Below, in pieces: positions 1 to 9,935 of a DNA stretch of 64,000 nt (position 1 is its first letter; each line of letters begins with the position of its first letter). Below the pieces are notes generated by a model. It saw only the letters and a list, made by a program, of their open reading frames with translations, was not told the origin of the DNA and did no database searches. The DNA comes from Candidatus Poribacteria bacterium (GTDB lineage: Bacteria; Poribacteria; WGA-4E; WGA-3G): NCBI GenBank assembly GCA_028824685.1, contig JAPPCZ010000003.1, positions 31,139 to 95,138 of the forward strand, read 5' to 3'. The position numbers and the translations under genes are program-made.

Positions 1-12
1 AAGATTGCCAAA

Positions 13-2664
13 CTAAAATTCATAGACAATCCCGCCAGAAATAGCAAAGGGGATTTGTGGGGCTTTAATATTCTCTAAGGTTGATCGATCGAAATCTTCG
101 GGCAAATCTTCAGGCGCAATATTTTTAATAACAACATCTAAGACCTGCTTGGAAACGCCTAACCTCATACTGTTTCGGTGCAAAAAGAAATACGCATTCC
201 ATATTTCTATAAATTCGGTGACAGGCAAGCCAAACCGCCTACCCTTCCAACTCAACCTTAAATCTAATCGATGGTAGGGAGGTAATTCAGTCTCCAGTAA
301 TGCATCCAGGTTATCAGAGATAATCTTATTCATGCCGAGCGTAATAGGGTCTTGAATTTGGAAAAGTGCGCTTATTGGTGCTGCAGACGTTCCACTTAAA
401 AACTGCCATTTCATTCCGAGCTCATATTTCTGACTGAGATTATAGTTTGCAACAACGCTCACAATATGGCTATTATCAAAGAGATAAGGTCTGTATGCAT
501 CATTTGGATGGTTGCGCCGTTCTGAATGCGTATATGCATAAGAAATCCACCCGAAGAATCTGTCCTTGATTCGATGTCGCAAGAAAGCCTCTACGCCACT
601 AACGAAACCGGCGCCTTCGTTGAGATAGTTCGTAAAGGGTATATCTACAGTTGCATCTGCAAGGGACTCAGTAAGCGCTTCCAAATCAATGTACCGTGAT
701 ACCAATTTCTGGAGGTCTTTATAATAGGTAGCAAACTTAAATTCTGTATGCGGTGAAAAATTGTGTTCCAATTCCATAATATAATGCTGCGCTTCACTGG
801 ATTTTAATGATCGGTTTCCGCCATCCTTTAGTACCTGATATGCTAACGGGCTTTGTTCGTACTGGCCGTAAGCAAGGCGGACGTTAGAACCTATCGGTAG
901 TTTGAGACTCATGCTTGCTCTTGGCTGCGTTGAGAGTTCGTCTGTCATATTTAGATAGTCGTACCGCACACCGAGGGCGAGTGATAGAAATGAAAATGGG
1001 TCGTAGCGGCCCTGGAGATAACCTTCGGCACGGCGAAATTGGTAATTGAAGTTGTCTGACGACTTACTCCAAACCAGTTCACCATCATCAGAATCTTCAT
1101 CCACAAATGCGCGGGTGTTATATGAAAAACTGTCGGCTGGACTGTAGGATAAAAGAAAACCTGGCTCAAACTGGAAGTTGTCTGTTATTTTGTAGGCAAT
1201 ATCTGTTCGAAGTTGATATGCTGGCACCTTAGTCTTTATGTCATCGAATGTTCCTTCCCGCGATGGACCTTCATCAATATTGAAAGGAGTGCCAAACTGT
1301 ATATTGAGAAAGTTAAAAGAACGGGTTAGGGACAGATAGGATATGAATTTTTCTGTAAATTCTGACTTGAGATGAATGCCTGCACCTTCAAAGCCATTTT
1401 TGTAATACGCAGACAAATTATTATCTGCTTCTATAGAATATAATATGGAATTAGAGAAATCAAAATGATCTGTCGCACCAAAAGCGTTGAGTGTAAATTG
1501 GTGCTTGTCGGTGAGTAGATAAACAAACTTGAATTGATAATCTGCCAAGTTAGGAAATGTAGAATTATAGATGGAGTTTAAGAAGAGACCTAAGAGCGCG
1601 CGTCGGGCAGCGGCGGAGACATACCCTTTCTTACCAATCTTGGTTTGAATATAAGCTTGGGGATAAAAGGGGTTCATATTAATTACGCCAGCTCTCTTTT
1701 TTTGTATCCAATCTGGTGAATATATATCAATAACCGATTGCGAATCCAAACCGAATTCCGCACCATAGCCACCCGCATAAATGTGAATATCATCAATCGC
1801 ACCGGAAAAAATGGTTGAAACAACTCCACCAAAATGAAACGGATACCCTAACGGTGTGCGGTCAAAATAGTAGAGGGTAGACCCCGGTTCACTCCCGCGA
1901 ATATACAGAATCCCAAAGAAATCGTTCGGAATACCGATGCTCGGCAGCGTTGTCAACGCTTTGAGCGGATCAGCACCGATACCTGCGATACGTCTAATTT
2001 CTGATCCGCGTATCTGCTTTCGACTGATTGTTGGTGGCAGACGTTTTCCTTCCACAATAACTGTTTCAAGTTTGAATACCGGTCCCAAGTAGATTCTTAT
2101 CTGAGTTGTATCACCCGCGCTAATTTCAACAGTGGTTAGCGTTGGTGTGTCGAAAGCAAGGTGTTTTATTGAAATATTGTAGGTTCCGGGTGGGATGTCA
2201 GTGAACCGAAACTTGCCATCTCTCTTGGTATACTGACGCTTTTCAATTTCAACAATATTTACCTCCGCGCCTGCTAATAGCGCACCGGTATCCCGATCAT
2301 AGACGGTGCCTTCAATGTTCCCTGTCGCAGTCGCTTTTTCTACTTGAAATGCCGGCCCGAGGTAGATTTTGCCTTGAATCGTTTTGCCTGCACTTACTTC
2401 AATTGTCGTCTTTTCAGGTGTTTTAAAGTTTGGGTGGGATACGGATAGGGTATATGTGCCGATAGGAATTCCGGGGAACTGGAAATTCCCATTCGCGTCC
2501 GTTTTTTGGTGTTGATCAGTTTCAAGGATGTGAACATCCGCGCCTTCAAGCGGTTTCCCTGTGCTTCGCTGATAAATAGTGCCTTCAACATTCCCTGTTT
2601 GTGCTAAAAGTGGTAACGGTCCAATAGCCAACAAAAACAAAATTAGAATTAAACATATTTTCAT
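13..2664 (-). CDS. TonB-dependent outer-membrane receptor with two N-terminal carboxypeptidase-regulatory-like domains
   Basis: Probably an outer-membrane gated channel that takes up a ligand using TonB energy; the substrate cannot be told. Residues 1-22 are a signal peptide ending in PLLAQ. Two copies of a CarboxypepD-reg-like fold follow (about 24-100 and 115-192), each starting GN(V/I)EGT(I/V)Y and differing enough to be an old duplication. The plug lies at about 210-320 (IRRIAGIGADPLKALTTLPS, then ILYIRGSEPG), and the rest is beta-barrel ending in an aromatic residue (GGIVYEF), as outer-membrane proteins do. Length (883 aa) fits the SusC/TonB-dependent class, but no SusD-like partner is adjacent. 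AGGAG lies about 12 nt before the ATG, a rather long spacing. The gene appears monocistronic. Confidence 0.9.
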   Translation of the reverse strand: MKICLILILFLLAIGPLPLLAQTGNVEGTIYQRSTGKPLEGADVHILETDQHQKTDANGNFQFPGIPIGTYTLSVSHPNFKTPEKTTIEVSAGKTIQGKIYLGPAFQVEKATATGNIEGTVYDRDTGALLAGAEVNIVEIEKRQYTKRDGKFRFTDIPPGTYNISIKHLAFDTPTLTTVEISAGDTTQIRIYLGPVFKLETVIVEGKRLPPTISRKQIRGSEIRRIAGIGADPLKALTTLPSIGIPNDFFGILYIRGSEPGSTLYYFDRTPLGYPFHFGGVVSTIFSGAIDDIHIYAGGYGAEFGLDSQSVIDIYSPDWIQKKRAGVINMNPFYPQAYIQTKIGKKGYVSAAARRALLGLFLNSIYNSTFPNLADYQFKFVYLLTDKHQFTLNAFGATDHFDFSNSILYSIEADNNLSAYYKNGFEGAGIHLKSEFTEKFISYLSLTRSFNFLNIQFGTPFNIDEGPSREGTFDDIKTKVPAYQLRTDIAYKITDNFQFEPGFLLSYSPADSFSYNTRAFVDEDSDDGELVWSKSSDNFNYQFRRAEGYLQGRYDPFSFLSLALGVRYDYLNMTDELSTQPRASMSLKLPIGSNVRLAYGQYEQSPLAYQVLKDGGNRSLKSSEAQHYIMELEHNFSPHTEFKFATYYKDLQKLVSRYIDLEALTESLADATVDIPFTNYLNEGAGFVSGVEAFLRHRIKDRFFGWISYAYTHSERRNHPNDAYRPYLFDNSHIVSVVANYNLSQKYELGMKWQFLSGTSAAPISALFQIQDPITLGMNKIISDNLDALLETELPPYHRLDLRLSWKGRRFGLPVTEFIEIWNAYFFLHRNSMRLGVSKQVLDVVIKNIAPEDLPEDFDRSTLENIKAPQIPFAISGGIVYEF

Positions 2665-2838
2665 ATAGCGCGCAAACTCCTGTTTTGGTGTAACGTGTTA
2701 TTGAACGTTAGATTAAGATTTTGGTTGACCTTTAACATAATAGGACTTACGCAAAAGTCCTAAACAATCAGCAAAATTGAGATGTATCACTAAAAAACGC
2801 ACAATGAATTGTGCTTGGTGAAGGTGTCAAATCAAGAA

Positions 2839-2905
2839 ATCAACGGTATGAACAATGGAGCATGCCATACGCGCATGCTGCTTTAGGCATTCCCATTCGC
2901 CATGA
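2839..2905 (+). repeat. ATCAACGGTATGAA hairpin repeat, copy 1
   Basis: The sequence begins ATCAACGGTATGAA and is followed by a hairpin with arms AGCATGC (2859-2865) and GCATGCT (2873-2879), then TTTAGGCATTCCC. The same layout recurs at 34616-34672, where the arms are CGAATGC/GCATTCG: two stem base pairs differ and pairing is retained in both. A collapsed relative lies at 44103-44135. Confidence 0.7.
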
Positions 2906-3156
2906 TTCCCCGCGTAGCATTCACATTAAACGCCGTAACGCCTGAAAACAGGCAAAGTGCATCCGCTCTTTTGGTTATAATACGACACAATGATGCAACA
3001 GTCAACAAAAATAAAATAAAGTTATATGTAACTATACTATAGGATATTTCAAAAAAACACAAAATTGTTAATTTTACGCAAAAAATCACAGAATACTTTA
3101 GAATATCACCTGGATTTTTTATTAGAAAAAGTGGATATATCCTATTTTTACGCGTT

Positions 3157-3265
3157 GTGCCAGTTAACATTCGATATATTTTTATTTCACATGTCCCTCT
3201 TATGTGGGTTTGCATTCTCCAACTTTTCCTGCAAACTTATTGGAAATATATTGGATATCTATTGT
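3157..3265 (+). repeat. Dispersed Q repeat, copy 1
   Basis: Starts GTTGTGCCAGTTAACATT, continues through TTTCACATGT and TTTGCATTC, and ends in GGATATCTATTGTCC. It is closely matched at 44208-44298 in the same orientation, and its right end is matched in inverse orientation at 25886-25920. It carries no open frame conserved between the copies. Confidence 0.65.
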
Positions 3266-3479
3266 CCCAAACACCGCAAAAACTTCCAATCACACGCCAA
3301 AATGAGGCATAATATCAATATGAAAAAACAGAACCAATCCCCGAAATACAAATATACACAGACCGCAAAACATGCAGAATACAAGGAAAACCGTGAATCT
3401 TCAATAAAGATGAAAAATGAAAAAATTAAAATTTATTAAAAACGAGAAAAACACCGACAAACCTATACTGAGACTGGAT

Positions 3480-3545
3480 TTATAGCGAATTTAAGAAATA
3501 TACCACGGTATGAAAAATCATACCGTACGGTATGATTTTGAGTAG
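3480..3545 (-). repeat. P repeat, copy 1: nested ATACC/GGTAT palindromes
   Basis: A perfect 26-bp palindrome at 3514-3539 (half-site AAAATCATACCGT) is followed, reading on the minus strand, by a second ATACC-GT-GGTAT palindrome at about 3500-3512 and a CCAGTCT box. Homologous modules lie at 25512-25580 and 43728-43800 on the plus strand with different but still self-complementary arms. Confidence 0.75.
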
Positions 3546-3707
3546 AGGTGATTTACAAATCACGACCCGTAGTGGCAATTTCCTGATCGCCATTTTTCAC
3601 TAAAACGGGTCAAATACCTAAGACTAAATAACTCTGGTTGCCTCCATTTTTCTCTGCAAAAAATGTAAAGATATGCTAAAATAGATATAAAATAAGGACA
3701 CAGCACA

Positions 3708-4502
3708 ATGAAAAACCGCATTCTAATTGGCTGCCTATTGCTTTTATCTATACTCAGTGTAATCTTTCAATATCACTACCGTGTAGAAGCAGATTCGCGA
3801 ACGGAGCAGCACGCGACCGATACCCCTTTTTCTCACGACCTATTTGATCAGGTATTGCAAGAACACGTTGATAAAGGAAAAGTTGACTACGCAAAACTCA
3901 AAGCGAACCCAGAAAAACTGGAAGCATATTTGGATATGTTGGCAGTTGCAAAACCTGCAGAGATGCCTTACAACGCACAGATAGCATTTTGGATAAATAC
4001 ATACAATGCCCTTATCATAAAAGGCGTTATTGACCACTACCCAACAAAGAGTGTGCGAAAGGTAAAGTTATTCGGTGGGTTTTTCTCTCGGCTCAAGTTT
4101 CAGGTGGCGGGAGAAAAATACTCACTCAATCAGATTGAACACGACATCATCCGCAAAGAATTTGTTGACCCGCGCGTTCATTTCGCGCTCGTGTGTGCGT
4201 CAAAAAGTTGCCCACCTTTAGAAAACACTGTATATCTACCAGAAACAATTGAAGATCAATTGGATGCTGTCACACTCAAATTTATTACCGATCCTGAGAA
4301 GGTCCGATTAGATCGCGCGAAACGCCGCGTATATCTTTCAAAAATCTTTAAGTGGTATAAAAAAGATTTTACGGAAGGCTATGATGGTGTCCCAGATTTT
4401 CTCGCCGACTATCTACCTTCCGAAGACGCTGAATTTGTGTTAGCAAAAGATGTTAAGTTTCACTACTTAGACTACGATTGGACACTGAACGATAAAAAAT
4501 GA
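3708..4502 (+). CDS. DUF547 domain protein, exported
   Basis: DUF547 proteins have no established biochemical role. The N-terminus has a hydrophobic signal segment (about 5-24). The DUF547 core runs from about residue 45 to 200 and includes the family features AFWINTYNALIIKGVI, a Cys-Ser-Cys-Pro segment (CASKSCPPL) and a DPRVHFALVC strand. Length (264 aa) is normal. AAGGA lies upstream of the ATG at a workable distance. The next gene follows closely in the same direction, so both may share a transcript, though a functional link is not evident. Confidence 0.85.
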   Translation: MKNRILIGCLLLLSILSVIFQYHYRVEADSRTEQHATDTPFSHDLFDQVLQEHVDKGKVDYAKLKANPEKLEAYLDMLAVAKPAEMPYNAQIAFWINTYNALIIKGVIDHYPTKSVRKVKLFGGFFSRLKFQVAGEKYSLNQIEHDIIRKEFVDPRVHFALVCASKSCPPLENTVYLPETIEDQLDAVTLKFITDPEKVRLDRAKRRVYLSKIFKWYKKDFTEGYDGVPDFLADYLPSEDAEFVLAKDVKFHYLDYDWTLNDKK

Positions 4503-4544
4503 AAGGGAATGTTGGTTATCTTCGGAAACCGACGTAGAAATAAT

Positions 4545-5582
4545 ATGATAAATACCACTGTTATTGGTTATGGATATGCCGGACGTGCTTTTCACTCCTA
4601 TCTTGTCGGTTTAGCAGATGGGTTAAATTTATATGCGATTGCAACGCGGAATGATGAACGTCGTGAAGCCGCACGCGAGGCATACCCGAATGCACAGATA
4701 TATCAAACAATAGATGAAGTTATTGCTGATGATAACGTTGACCTCGTTGTGTTGGCAACGCCGCACGACACGCATGCCGAACTCGCTATTAAAGCGATGG
4801 ATGCTGGGAAACACCTCGTCACAGACAAAATCATGGCGATGAACACCGCTGAAGCAGATGCGATGATTACTGCAAGCGAACGCAATAATGTTATGCTTAG
4901 CGTTTTTCATAACCGCCGCTGGGATTGGGACTATCTCACCGTCAAAAAGGTTATTGCCGATGGATTGCTCGGAACACCCTATCTTTTCCAAGTAGCGATT
5001 ATGCGTTACGGTGCACCGGGCGGATGGCGAGGCGTTAAAAGTCAAAGTGGTGGGATCCTTTACGATTGGCCCGCGCACTTTGTGGATCAGGCACTGCAGT
5101 TCGGAGAAGCACCCGTTGAATCTGTCTATTGCGATATTCACTACAACACAAAATGGGACACAGATATTGGGAACTACGCGAACCTCATCATTAAGTTTGA
5201 AAACGATATGCGGTATCAAATTGAGATTGGCAACCTGTCTAAAGCAGAGAAGCCACGTTGGTATGTTGTCGGCGATGAAGGTGGTTTAATCAAATACGGC
5301 TTGGATCCACAAGAGGGACCGATGCGTGATGGAGACATTGATGCTGCCGAAGAGGATCCCGCGAACTATGCGAAGGTCTGGACAGCCGCAGGTGGCGAAA
5401 ATCGTGAACTTGTGATTGAGAGTGTGCGTAGCACATGGAAATCTTACTATCAAAACATAGCGGATGTCCTGAACAAAGATGCTGAGTTAGTTGTCAAACC
5501 CGAAGAAATGCGTAAGGTCATGCAGGTGTATGATGCCGCCATGCAATCTGCTGAAACTGGACAGACAGTAAAAATAGGATAA
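4545..5582 (+). CDS. Gfo/Idh/MocA family NAD(P)-dependent oxidoreductase
   Basis: Cytoplasmic sugar or sugar-derivative dehydrogenase of unknown substrate. The Rossmann motif VIGYGYAGRAF starts almost at the N-terminus when the ATG at 4545 is used; the frame is open to an ATG at 4509, but that would add a basic 12-residue tail and place the GGG motif directly against the codon, so 4545 is preferred. The usual EKP motif is DKIMA here. The substrate-domain motif WPAHFVDQ carries the conserved Asp/His pair. Length 345 aa is normal. A second family member lies at 30949-31899. Confidence 0.9.
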   Translation: MINTTVIGYGYAGRAFHSYLVGLADGLNLYAIATRNDERREAAREAYPNAQIYQTIDEVIADDNVDLVVLATPHDTHAELAIKAMDAGKHLVTDKIMAMNTAEADAMITASERNNVMLSVFHNRRWDWDYLTVKKVIADGLLGTPYLFQVAIMRYGAPGGWRGVKSQSGGILYDWPAHFVDQALQFGEAPVESVYCDIHYNTKWDTDIGNYANLIIKFENDMRYQIEIGNLSKAEKPRWYVVGDEGGLIKYGLDPQEGPMRDGDIDAAEEDPANYAKVWTAAGGENRELVIESVRSTWKSYYQNIADVLNKDAELVVKPEEMRKVMQVYDAAMQSAETGQTVKIG

Positions 5583-5590
5583 ATATTCTG

Positions 5591-5648
5591 TAGGAGCGAT
5601 CTCCGAATCGCGACCTCCTCTGTAGGAGCGATCTCCGAATCGCGACCT
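5591..5648 (+). repeat. GTAGG hairpin repeat, type A, two tandem copies
   Basis: Two identical 26-nt units (5591-5616 and 5623-5648), 32 nt apart. Each is GTAGGA, then stem GCGAT, loop CTCCGA, stem ATCGC and a GACC tail. Further type A copies lie at 18154, 23230, 44339 and 47472. Confidence 0.85.
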
Positions 5649-5803
5649 TTACTACATATCCAAAACTGTTCAAATTATAGACAGTGGTGTTCATTTTCTA
5701 CACAATTTCGGTAAAATTTCCGTGAATTAGAACTACCACACCCGTTTTGTCTTGGCATCGTATTTGCTTAAACATTACTAAAACAACTTTTTAGGAGAAA
5801 AAG

Positions 5804-6940
5804 ATGAAAATGAAAAACTTGATTGGGTTAATGTTGATATTGCTATTTGTCTGTGTTACCGTACATAGCGATTCACACCCACACGCAGTAGAAGATGCAG
5901 CTAAATATGAAAAATTAAACAAACAAGTCATCGCCAGTATTGACAAGGGGTTAGAGTGGCTAAAAACACAGCAAAGAGAAGATGGATTGTTTGAGGGTAG
6001 CCCTGGAGAGGGGCATCCTGGAATAACCGCTCTTGCAATCACGGCATTTTTGCGGCATCCACAGAAGAAATATTCAGATGAAAAACACCCCTTTATCCAG
6101 AAGGCAATTGATGCATTAATTGCTATGCAACATGAGAACGGTGCAATTTACGATGTGAACAAGCAACCCGCACTACCTAATTATACGACTTCTATCTCGG
6201 TGATGGCGCTTTCCTCAACCGAAAATCCGAAGAAATATGAAGACGTTATCAAAAAAGCACAAGGTTTTATAAAAAGTCTTCAAATTCAAGATGAAGAAAG
6301 CGTATATTACGGTGGTATCGGCTATGGAAGTCGCGAATCCGTACACGATCTTTCTAACTTGAACCTTGCTATCCAAGCGTTGAAAGAGAGCGGTTCCGAT
6401 GATGAGGAAGTCTGGAACAAAGCGATAAAATTTCTTGAACGCACCCAAAATCGTAGTGAGAGCAACGACCAGAAGTGGGCAGGCAACGACGGTGGATTTA
6501 TCTATTCACCAGACGGTGAAAGCAAGGCTGGCATAGATGCAGCAGGCAGTCCGCGTTCCTATGCCAGTATGACGTATGCTGGGTTGTTGAGTTTCATCTA
6601 CGCAAATGTTGATAAAAACGACGAACGCGTGAAATCTGCTGTGCAGTGGATAGGAAAGCACTTTACGGTGGAAGAGAACTACGGCATGGGGGCACAAGGC
6701 CTCTATTACAACTATCACACGATGGCAAAAGCGTTGCGTCTATACGGAAAAGACACCATTATTGATGCGAAAGGTGTCTCACACGACTGGTACCAAGAAC
6801 TCGCTGAAAAATTGATTGAGGTCCAAAAACCTGATGGATCCTGGATGAATGAGAACAGCCGCTGGATGGAAGCACTCCCTGTGTTGGCAACCAGTTATGC
6901 AGTTCTCTCACTTGATACGGCTTACCCAAACGAAAAATAA
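5804..6940 (+). CDS. Exported prenyltransferase/squalene-oxidase-repeat protein
   Basis: The protein has the alpha/alpha barrel fold of squalene-hopene cyclases and prenyltransferases, but at 378 aa it is about half the length of a cyclase, and I see no DXDD acid motif. Catalysis is therefore doubtful; relatives often sit in extracytoplasmic proteins of unknown role. A signal peptide occupies residues 1-24. QW-like repeats include GLEWLKTQQREDGLF near 45-60, GITALAITAFL, and a last repeat with QKPDGSW. AGGAG precedes the ATG at 5804 with good spacing; a second ATG two codons on is possible. A strong terminator follows. Confidence 0.85.
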   Translation: MKMKNLIGLMLILLFVCVTVHSDSHPHAVEDAAKYEKLNKQVIASIDKGLEWLKTQQREDGLFEGSPGEGHPGITALAITAFLRHPQKKYSDEKHPFIQKAIDALIAMQHENGAIYDVNKQPALPNYTTSISVMALSSTENPKKYEDVIKKAQGFIKSLQIQDEESVYYGGIGYGSRESVHDLSNLNLAIQALKESGSDDEEVWNKAIKFLERTQNRSESNDQKWAGNDGGFIYSPDGESKAGIDAAGSPRSYASMTYAGLLSFIYANVDKNDERVKSAVQWIGKHFTVEENYGMGAQGLYYNYHTMAKALRLYGKDTIIDAKGVSHDWYQELAEKLIEVQKPDGSWMNENSRWMEALPVLATSYAVLSLDTAYPNEK

Positions 6941-6960
6941 GATACAACTTCACCTCATAA

Positions 6961-6985
6961 GGCGGATTTCTATATCCGCCTTTTT
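6961..6985 (+). terminator. Rho-independent terminator
   Basis: Perfect stem GGCGGAT/ATCCGCC with a 6-nt loop, followed directly by TTTTT. It ends the 5804-6940 transcript and separates it from the permease array. Confidence 0.93.
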
Positions 6986-7093
6986 CTTCCTACCAGATTT
7001 ATACGCCTCTTTATCTTTAAATAAACGGATTTTTCTCAATGACGTTTAACACGTGTTTTTTGTGTAATGAAAAGCGAAAGTTGAGAAGATTAC

Positions 7094-8395
7094 ATGGGTT
7101 TAATTGAAGCGCTATCAATAGGGATAGCCGCAATACGCGCAAACAAAATGCGTTCGTTACTAACGATGCTTGGGATTATCATTGGGATCGCAGCAGTGCT
7201 TGCCATGATAGCAATCGGTGATGGAGCAAAAGAGATTGTGCTCAGAGATGCTCAAAAACTTGGCGGCGCGAACCAGTTCACTTTATATCGCAGATCCACT
7301 AAGAAACTGGGAAAACACAACATTCCAATCCGTACTAAGGAATATCTGAACTATGACGATGTGCTTGCAATTGAAGCAGAATGTCCAGCGGTGAGTGATG
7401 TCGCCCCAAGGATACGAGATTGGAAAGGCCAGTTAATCCAAGCACCTAATGGTGCTGAAACACGTGCCGGATATAACGGTGTAGATCCATCCTTTAAAAC
7501 AGCACTGGATTGGAAAGTGAAAGAAGGACGATTTATTACAGATGGAGACGTAAAAGACGCTGCCAAAATTTGTGTACTTGGCGATGAAGTAGCAACCGAC
7601 TTATTCGGCAGTAAATCCCCTCTTGGACAAGAGATAAAAATGGCTCGGCGTGTAAAGTATTACGATCATCGTGGAAAGAGACGTAATAGACGTATAACCG
7701 AACGGTTCACAGTTGTAGGTACAATGATGCCAAGGGGTAGAAGTCTACGTTTCGGTTGGAGTTTTGATAGCATGGTCTTTTTTCCGATAACAACCACCCA
7801 AGAACGTTTTACTGGCGACGATCACATCCAAGAAATCTTAGTCTACGCCAATTCTGTTGAAGATGTTCCCAATGCAGTTCGGGAGGTAAAAGAGGTCATC
7901 CGCAGCCGACATAAAGGTGAAGACAATTTCGTCAAAATCTATGAAATGCGAAAAGGTATACGCCAGTTAGAAAAGATTAGCAAAATGATAAAAATTGCAC
8001 TTGGCAGCATTGCAGGTTTTTCCCTACTTGTTGGTGGTATCGGGATAATGAATATGATGTTAGTTGCTGTCACTGAACGCACCCGCGAGATCGGTTTGCG
8101 GAAAGCACTCGGCGCAAAACCGCTTGATATAATGTTTCAATTCCTCATTGAGTCTATTATCATGTGCGCTGTAGGTGGCATTATCGGAATCGGTTTAGGT
8201 GTTTTTGTGGGAGAAAGCATGTCAATTCTGGCAGTCAAGATCGCCAAAATTGTTCCTGAATGGCCTGCAGTTGTCTCTGCACAGTGGGTTATGATTTCGG
8301 TCTTATTTTCTGCAGCAATTGGTATATCTTTCGGGTTATATCCTGCGATAAAAGCGTCAATGTTATCGCCTATAGAGGCACTTCGCAAAGATTAA
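7094..8395 (+). CDS. MacB/FtsX-type ABC transporter permease, copy 1
   Basis: Inner-membrane permease subunit of an ABC exporter. The N-terminal helix (about 20-43, MRSLLTMLGIIIGIAAVLAM) is followed by a periplasmic MacB core (about 50-285) and three C-terminal FtsX helices with the conserved loop GIGIMNMMLVAVTERTREIGLRKALGAK. The C-terminus is SPIEALRKD. It lacks the N-terminal ATPase of true MacB (433 aa rather than about 650). It is closely related along its whole length to the next two genes, a recent tandem triplication. About 150 bp of spacer follows the upstream terminator, so the array promoter is probably there. Confidence 0.93.
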   Translation: MGLIEALSIGIAAIRANKMRSLLTMLGIIIGIAAVLAMIAIGDGAKEIVLRDAQKLGGANQFTLYRRSTKKLGKHNIPIRTKEYLNYDDVLAIEAECPAVSDVAPRIRDWKGQLIQAPNGAETRAGYNGVDPSFKTALDWKVKEGRFITDGDVKDAAKICVLGDEVATDLFGSKSPLGQEIKMARRVKYYDHRGKRRNRRITERFTVVGTMMPRGRSLRFGWSFDSMVFFPITTTQERFTGDDHIQEILVYANSVEDVPNAVREVKEVIRSRHKGEDNFVKIYEMRKGIRQLEKISKMIKIALGSIAGFSLLVGGIGIMNMMLVAVTERTREIGLRKALGAKPLDIMFQFLIESIIMCAVGGIIGIGLGVFVGESMSILAVKIAKIVPEWPAVVSAQWVMISVLFSAAIGISFGLYPAIKASMLSPIEALRKD

Positions 8396-8633
8396 AGGTT
8401 TTAGTTTAAACTGATTTTAAAATTTGTATTCTACTTCTCACTTATCCCAAGAAACAATAAACCTATTTCCCTAATGACGTCTAATTGAAACCAAGATTAA
8501 ATTGCAACAGATAAATTGTGATTGTAAATTCAAAAATACGATACATTGTTGATCGGTAAGCTTAGAAAGCGCGTCTATCTACTTATTATCTATGATTCTG
8601 CCCAAATAAACCTAAAATCTCTGGAGAGAAAAA
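8396..8633. other. Spacer between permease copies 1 and 2
   Basis: 238 bp, AT-rich, no gene or terminator recognised. GGAGAG lies just before the start codon at 8634. Confidence 0.6.
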
Positions 8634-9935
8634 ATGCGTATAATAGAAGCGATTATTGTAGGGATTGCTGCTATTCGCTCAAATAAAATGCGCTCGTTAC
8701 TAACGATGCTTGGGATTATCATTGGTGTCGCATCGGTGCTTGCGATGATCTCAATCGGTGATGGTGCAAAGGAGATCGTCTTGCGCGATGCTCAAAAACT
8801 TGGTGGGGCAAATCAATTTACTATTTATCGCACGTGGTACAAACGCGTAGGAACACAATGGGTAAGAATCCGTAGCAATGAGTATATGAAGTACGGAGAT
8901 GTGTTAGCAATTGAGGCGGAATGCCCTTCTGTGAAAGCAGTGACCCCAAGAATTCCTGAATGGAGGGGTGCGTTAATTGAAGCTGCAAGAGGTGTGCAAA
9001 CTCGTGCGGGATATAATGGCGTAGATGCTACCTATAAAACTGCAATGGATTGGGATATTCAAGAGGGACGGTTTATTACAGACGAAGATGTGGAAAATGC
9101 ATCGTCCGTTTGTGTTCTCGGAGATGAGGTGGCGGCATCTCTGTTCGGCGACAAATCCCCTCTGGGACAGGAAATAAAAATTGCAAGAGGCGATGGACGT
9201 TATGACCGATGGGGACGAAGGGATAAGAAGCGATTTACGGAACGTTTCACAGTTGTCGGGACGATGATGCCGAGAGGGAGAAGCCTTCGATTTGGCTGGA
9301 GTTATGATAATCTTGTGTTTATGCCGCTAACAACTACCCAAGAACGTTTTACAGGTGATGATAAGATTCAGGATATTGTTGTCTATGCACATACTGTTGA
9401 AGACGTTCCGAAAGCAATTGAAGAAGTAAAGGCAGTCATACGCAAGCGGCATAAAAATCAAGATGATTTTATTAGAATATTTGATATGCGAGAAGGTATG
9501 GCACAGTTAGAGAAAATCAGTAAGGTAATCAAAATTGCATTAGGCAGTATCGCCGGTTTTTCACTGCTTGTAGGCGGTATCGGTATTATGAATATGATGC
9601 TTGTTGCCGTCACTGAACGCACTCGCGAGATAGGACTTCGAAAGGCTCTCGGTGCAACAAGGTTTGATATCCTGACCCAGTTTTTAATGGAGGCAGTTGT
9701 GATGTGTGGTTTGGGGGGATTGATAGGGATAGGTTTGGGGGTCTTCGCTGGGCAAGGTATGGCACTTCTCGCTGTTAAAATTGCCAAAATTGTTCCTGAA
9801 TGGCCTTCAGTTGTTTCAACGCAGTGGGTGTTGATTTCTATATCCTTCTCAGCGTTGATTGGTATCTCGTTTGGGTTGTATCCTGCAATAAAAGCGTCAT
9901 CGCTTTCCCCTATTGAGGCACTGCGTACTGATTAG
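8634..9935 (+). CDS. MacB/FtsX-type ABC transporter permease, copy 2
   Basis: Same length (433 aa) and architecture as the genes either side: N-terminal helix, periplasmic MacB core about 50-285, FtsX domain with GIGIMNMMLVAVTERTREIG and C-terminus SPIEALRTD. The periplasmic part has diverged most from copy 1 in the loop around residues 60-72 and in the basic stretch about 180-200 (RWGRRDKKRF), as expected if paralogues differ in adaptor or substrate contacts. No ATP-binding domain. GGAGAGA precedes the ATG. Confidence 0.93.
   Translation: MRIIEAIIVGIAAIRSNKMRSLLTMLGIIIGVASVLAMISIGDGAKEIVLRDAQKLGGANQFTIYRTWYKRVGTQWVRIRSNEYMKYGDVLAIEAECPSVKAVTPRIPEWRGALIEAARGVQTRAGYNGVDATYKTAMDWDIQEGRFITDEDVENASSVCVLGDEVAASLFGDKSPLGQEIKIARGDGRYDRWGRRDKKRFTERFTVVGTMMPRGRSLRFGWSYDNLVFMPLTTTQERFTGDDKIQDIVVYAHTVEDVPKAIEEVKAVIRKRHKNQDDFIRIFDMREGMAQLEKISKVIKIALGSIAGFSLLVGGIGIMNMMLVAVTERTREIGLRKALGATRFDILTQFLMEAVVMCGLGGLIGIGLGVFAGQGMALLAVKIAKIVPEWPSVVSTQWVLISISFSALIGISFGLYPAIKASSLSPIEALRTD

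Larger units (their letters stand above)
2665..3707. other. Repeat-rich intergenic region with no convincing gene
   Basis: About 1 kb without a supportable gene; the short open frames here are low-complexity and AT-rich. It holds a short hairpin with arms GCACAAT/ATTGTGC near 2800-2817 (also seen near 58015-58033), the ATCAACGGTATGAA hairpin repeat (2839-2905), the Q repeat (3157-3265) and the perfect 26-bp palindrome of the P repeat (3514-3539). Near 3545-3570 there is a divergent relative of the GTAGG hairpin family with arms GTGATTT/AAATCAC. Confidence 0.7.

Noticed and set aside
3065..3439. 124-codon plus-strand open frame between the TonB receptor and the DUF547 gene
   Set aside because: It lies over the Q repeat and AT-rich sequence, has no ribosome site, an odd composition, and the frame is not kept in the other Q copy at 44208.
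4629..5219. 196-codon minus-strand frame opposite the Gfo/Idh gene
   Set aside because: It is antisense to a strongly supported gene with family motifs; the amino-acid composition (Cys, Ile-rich) is typical of a shadow frame.
5591..5648. Tandem type A repeats as a CRISPR array
   Set aside because: Only two units with a 6-nt spacer, the same unit occurs singly elsewhere, and there are no cas genes.
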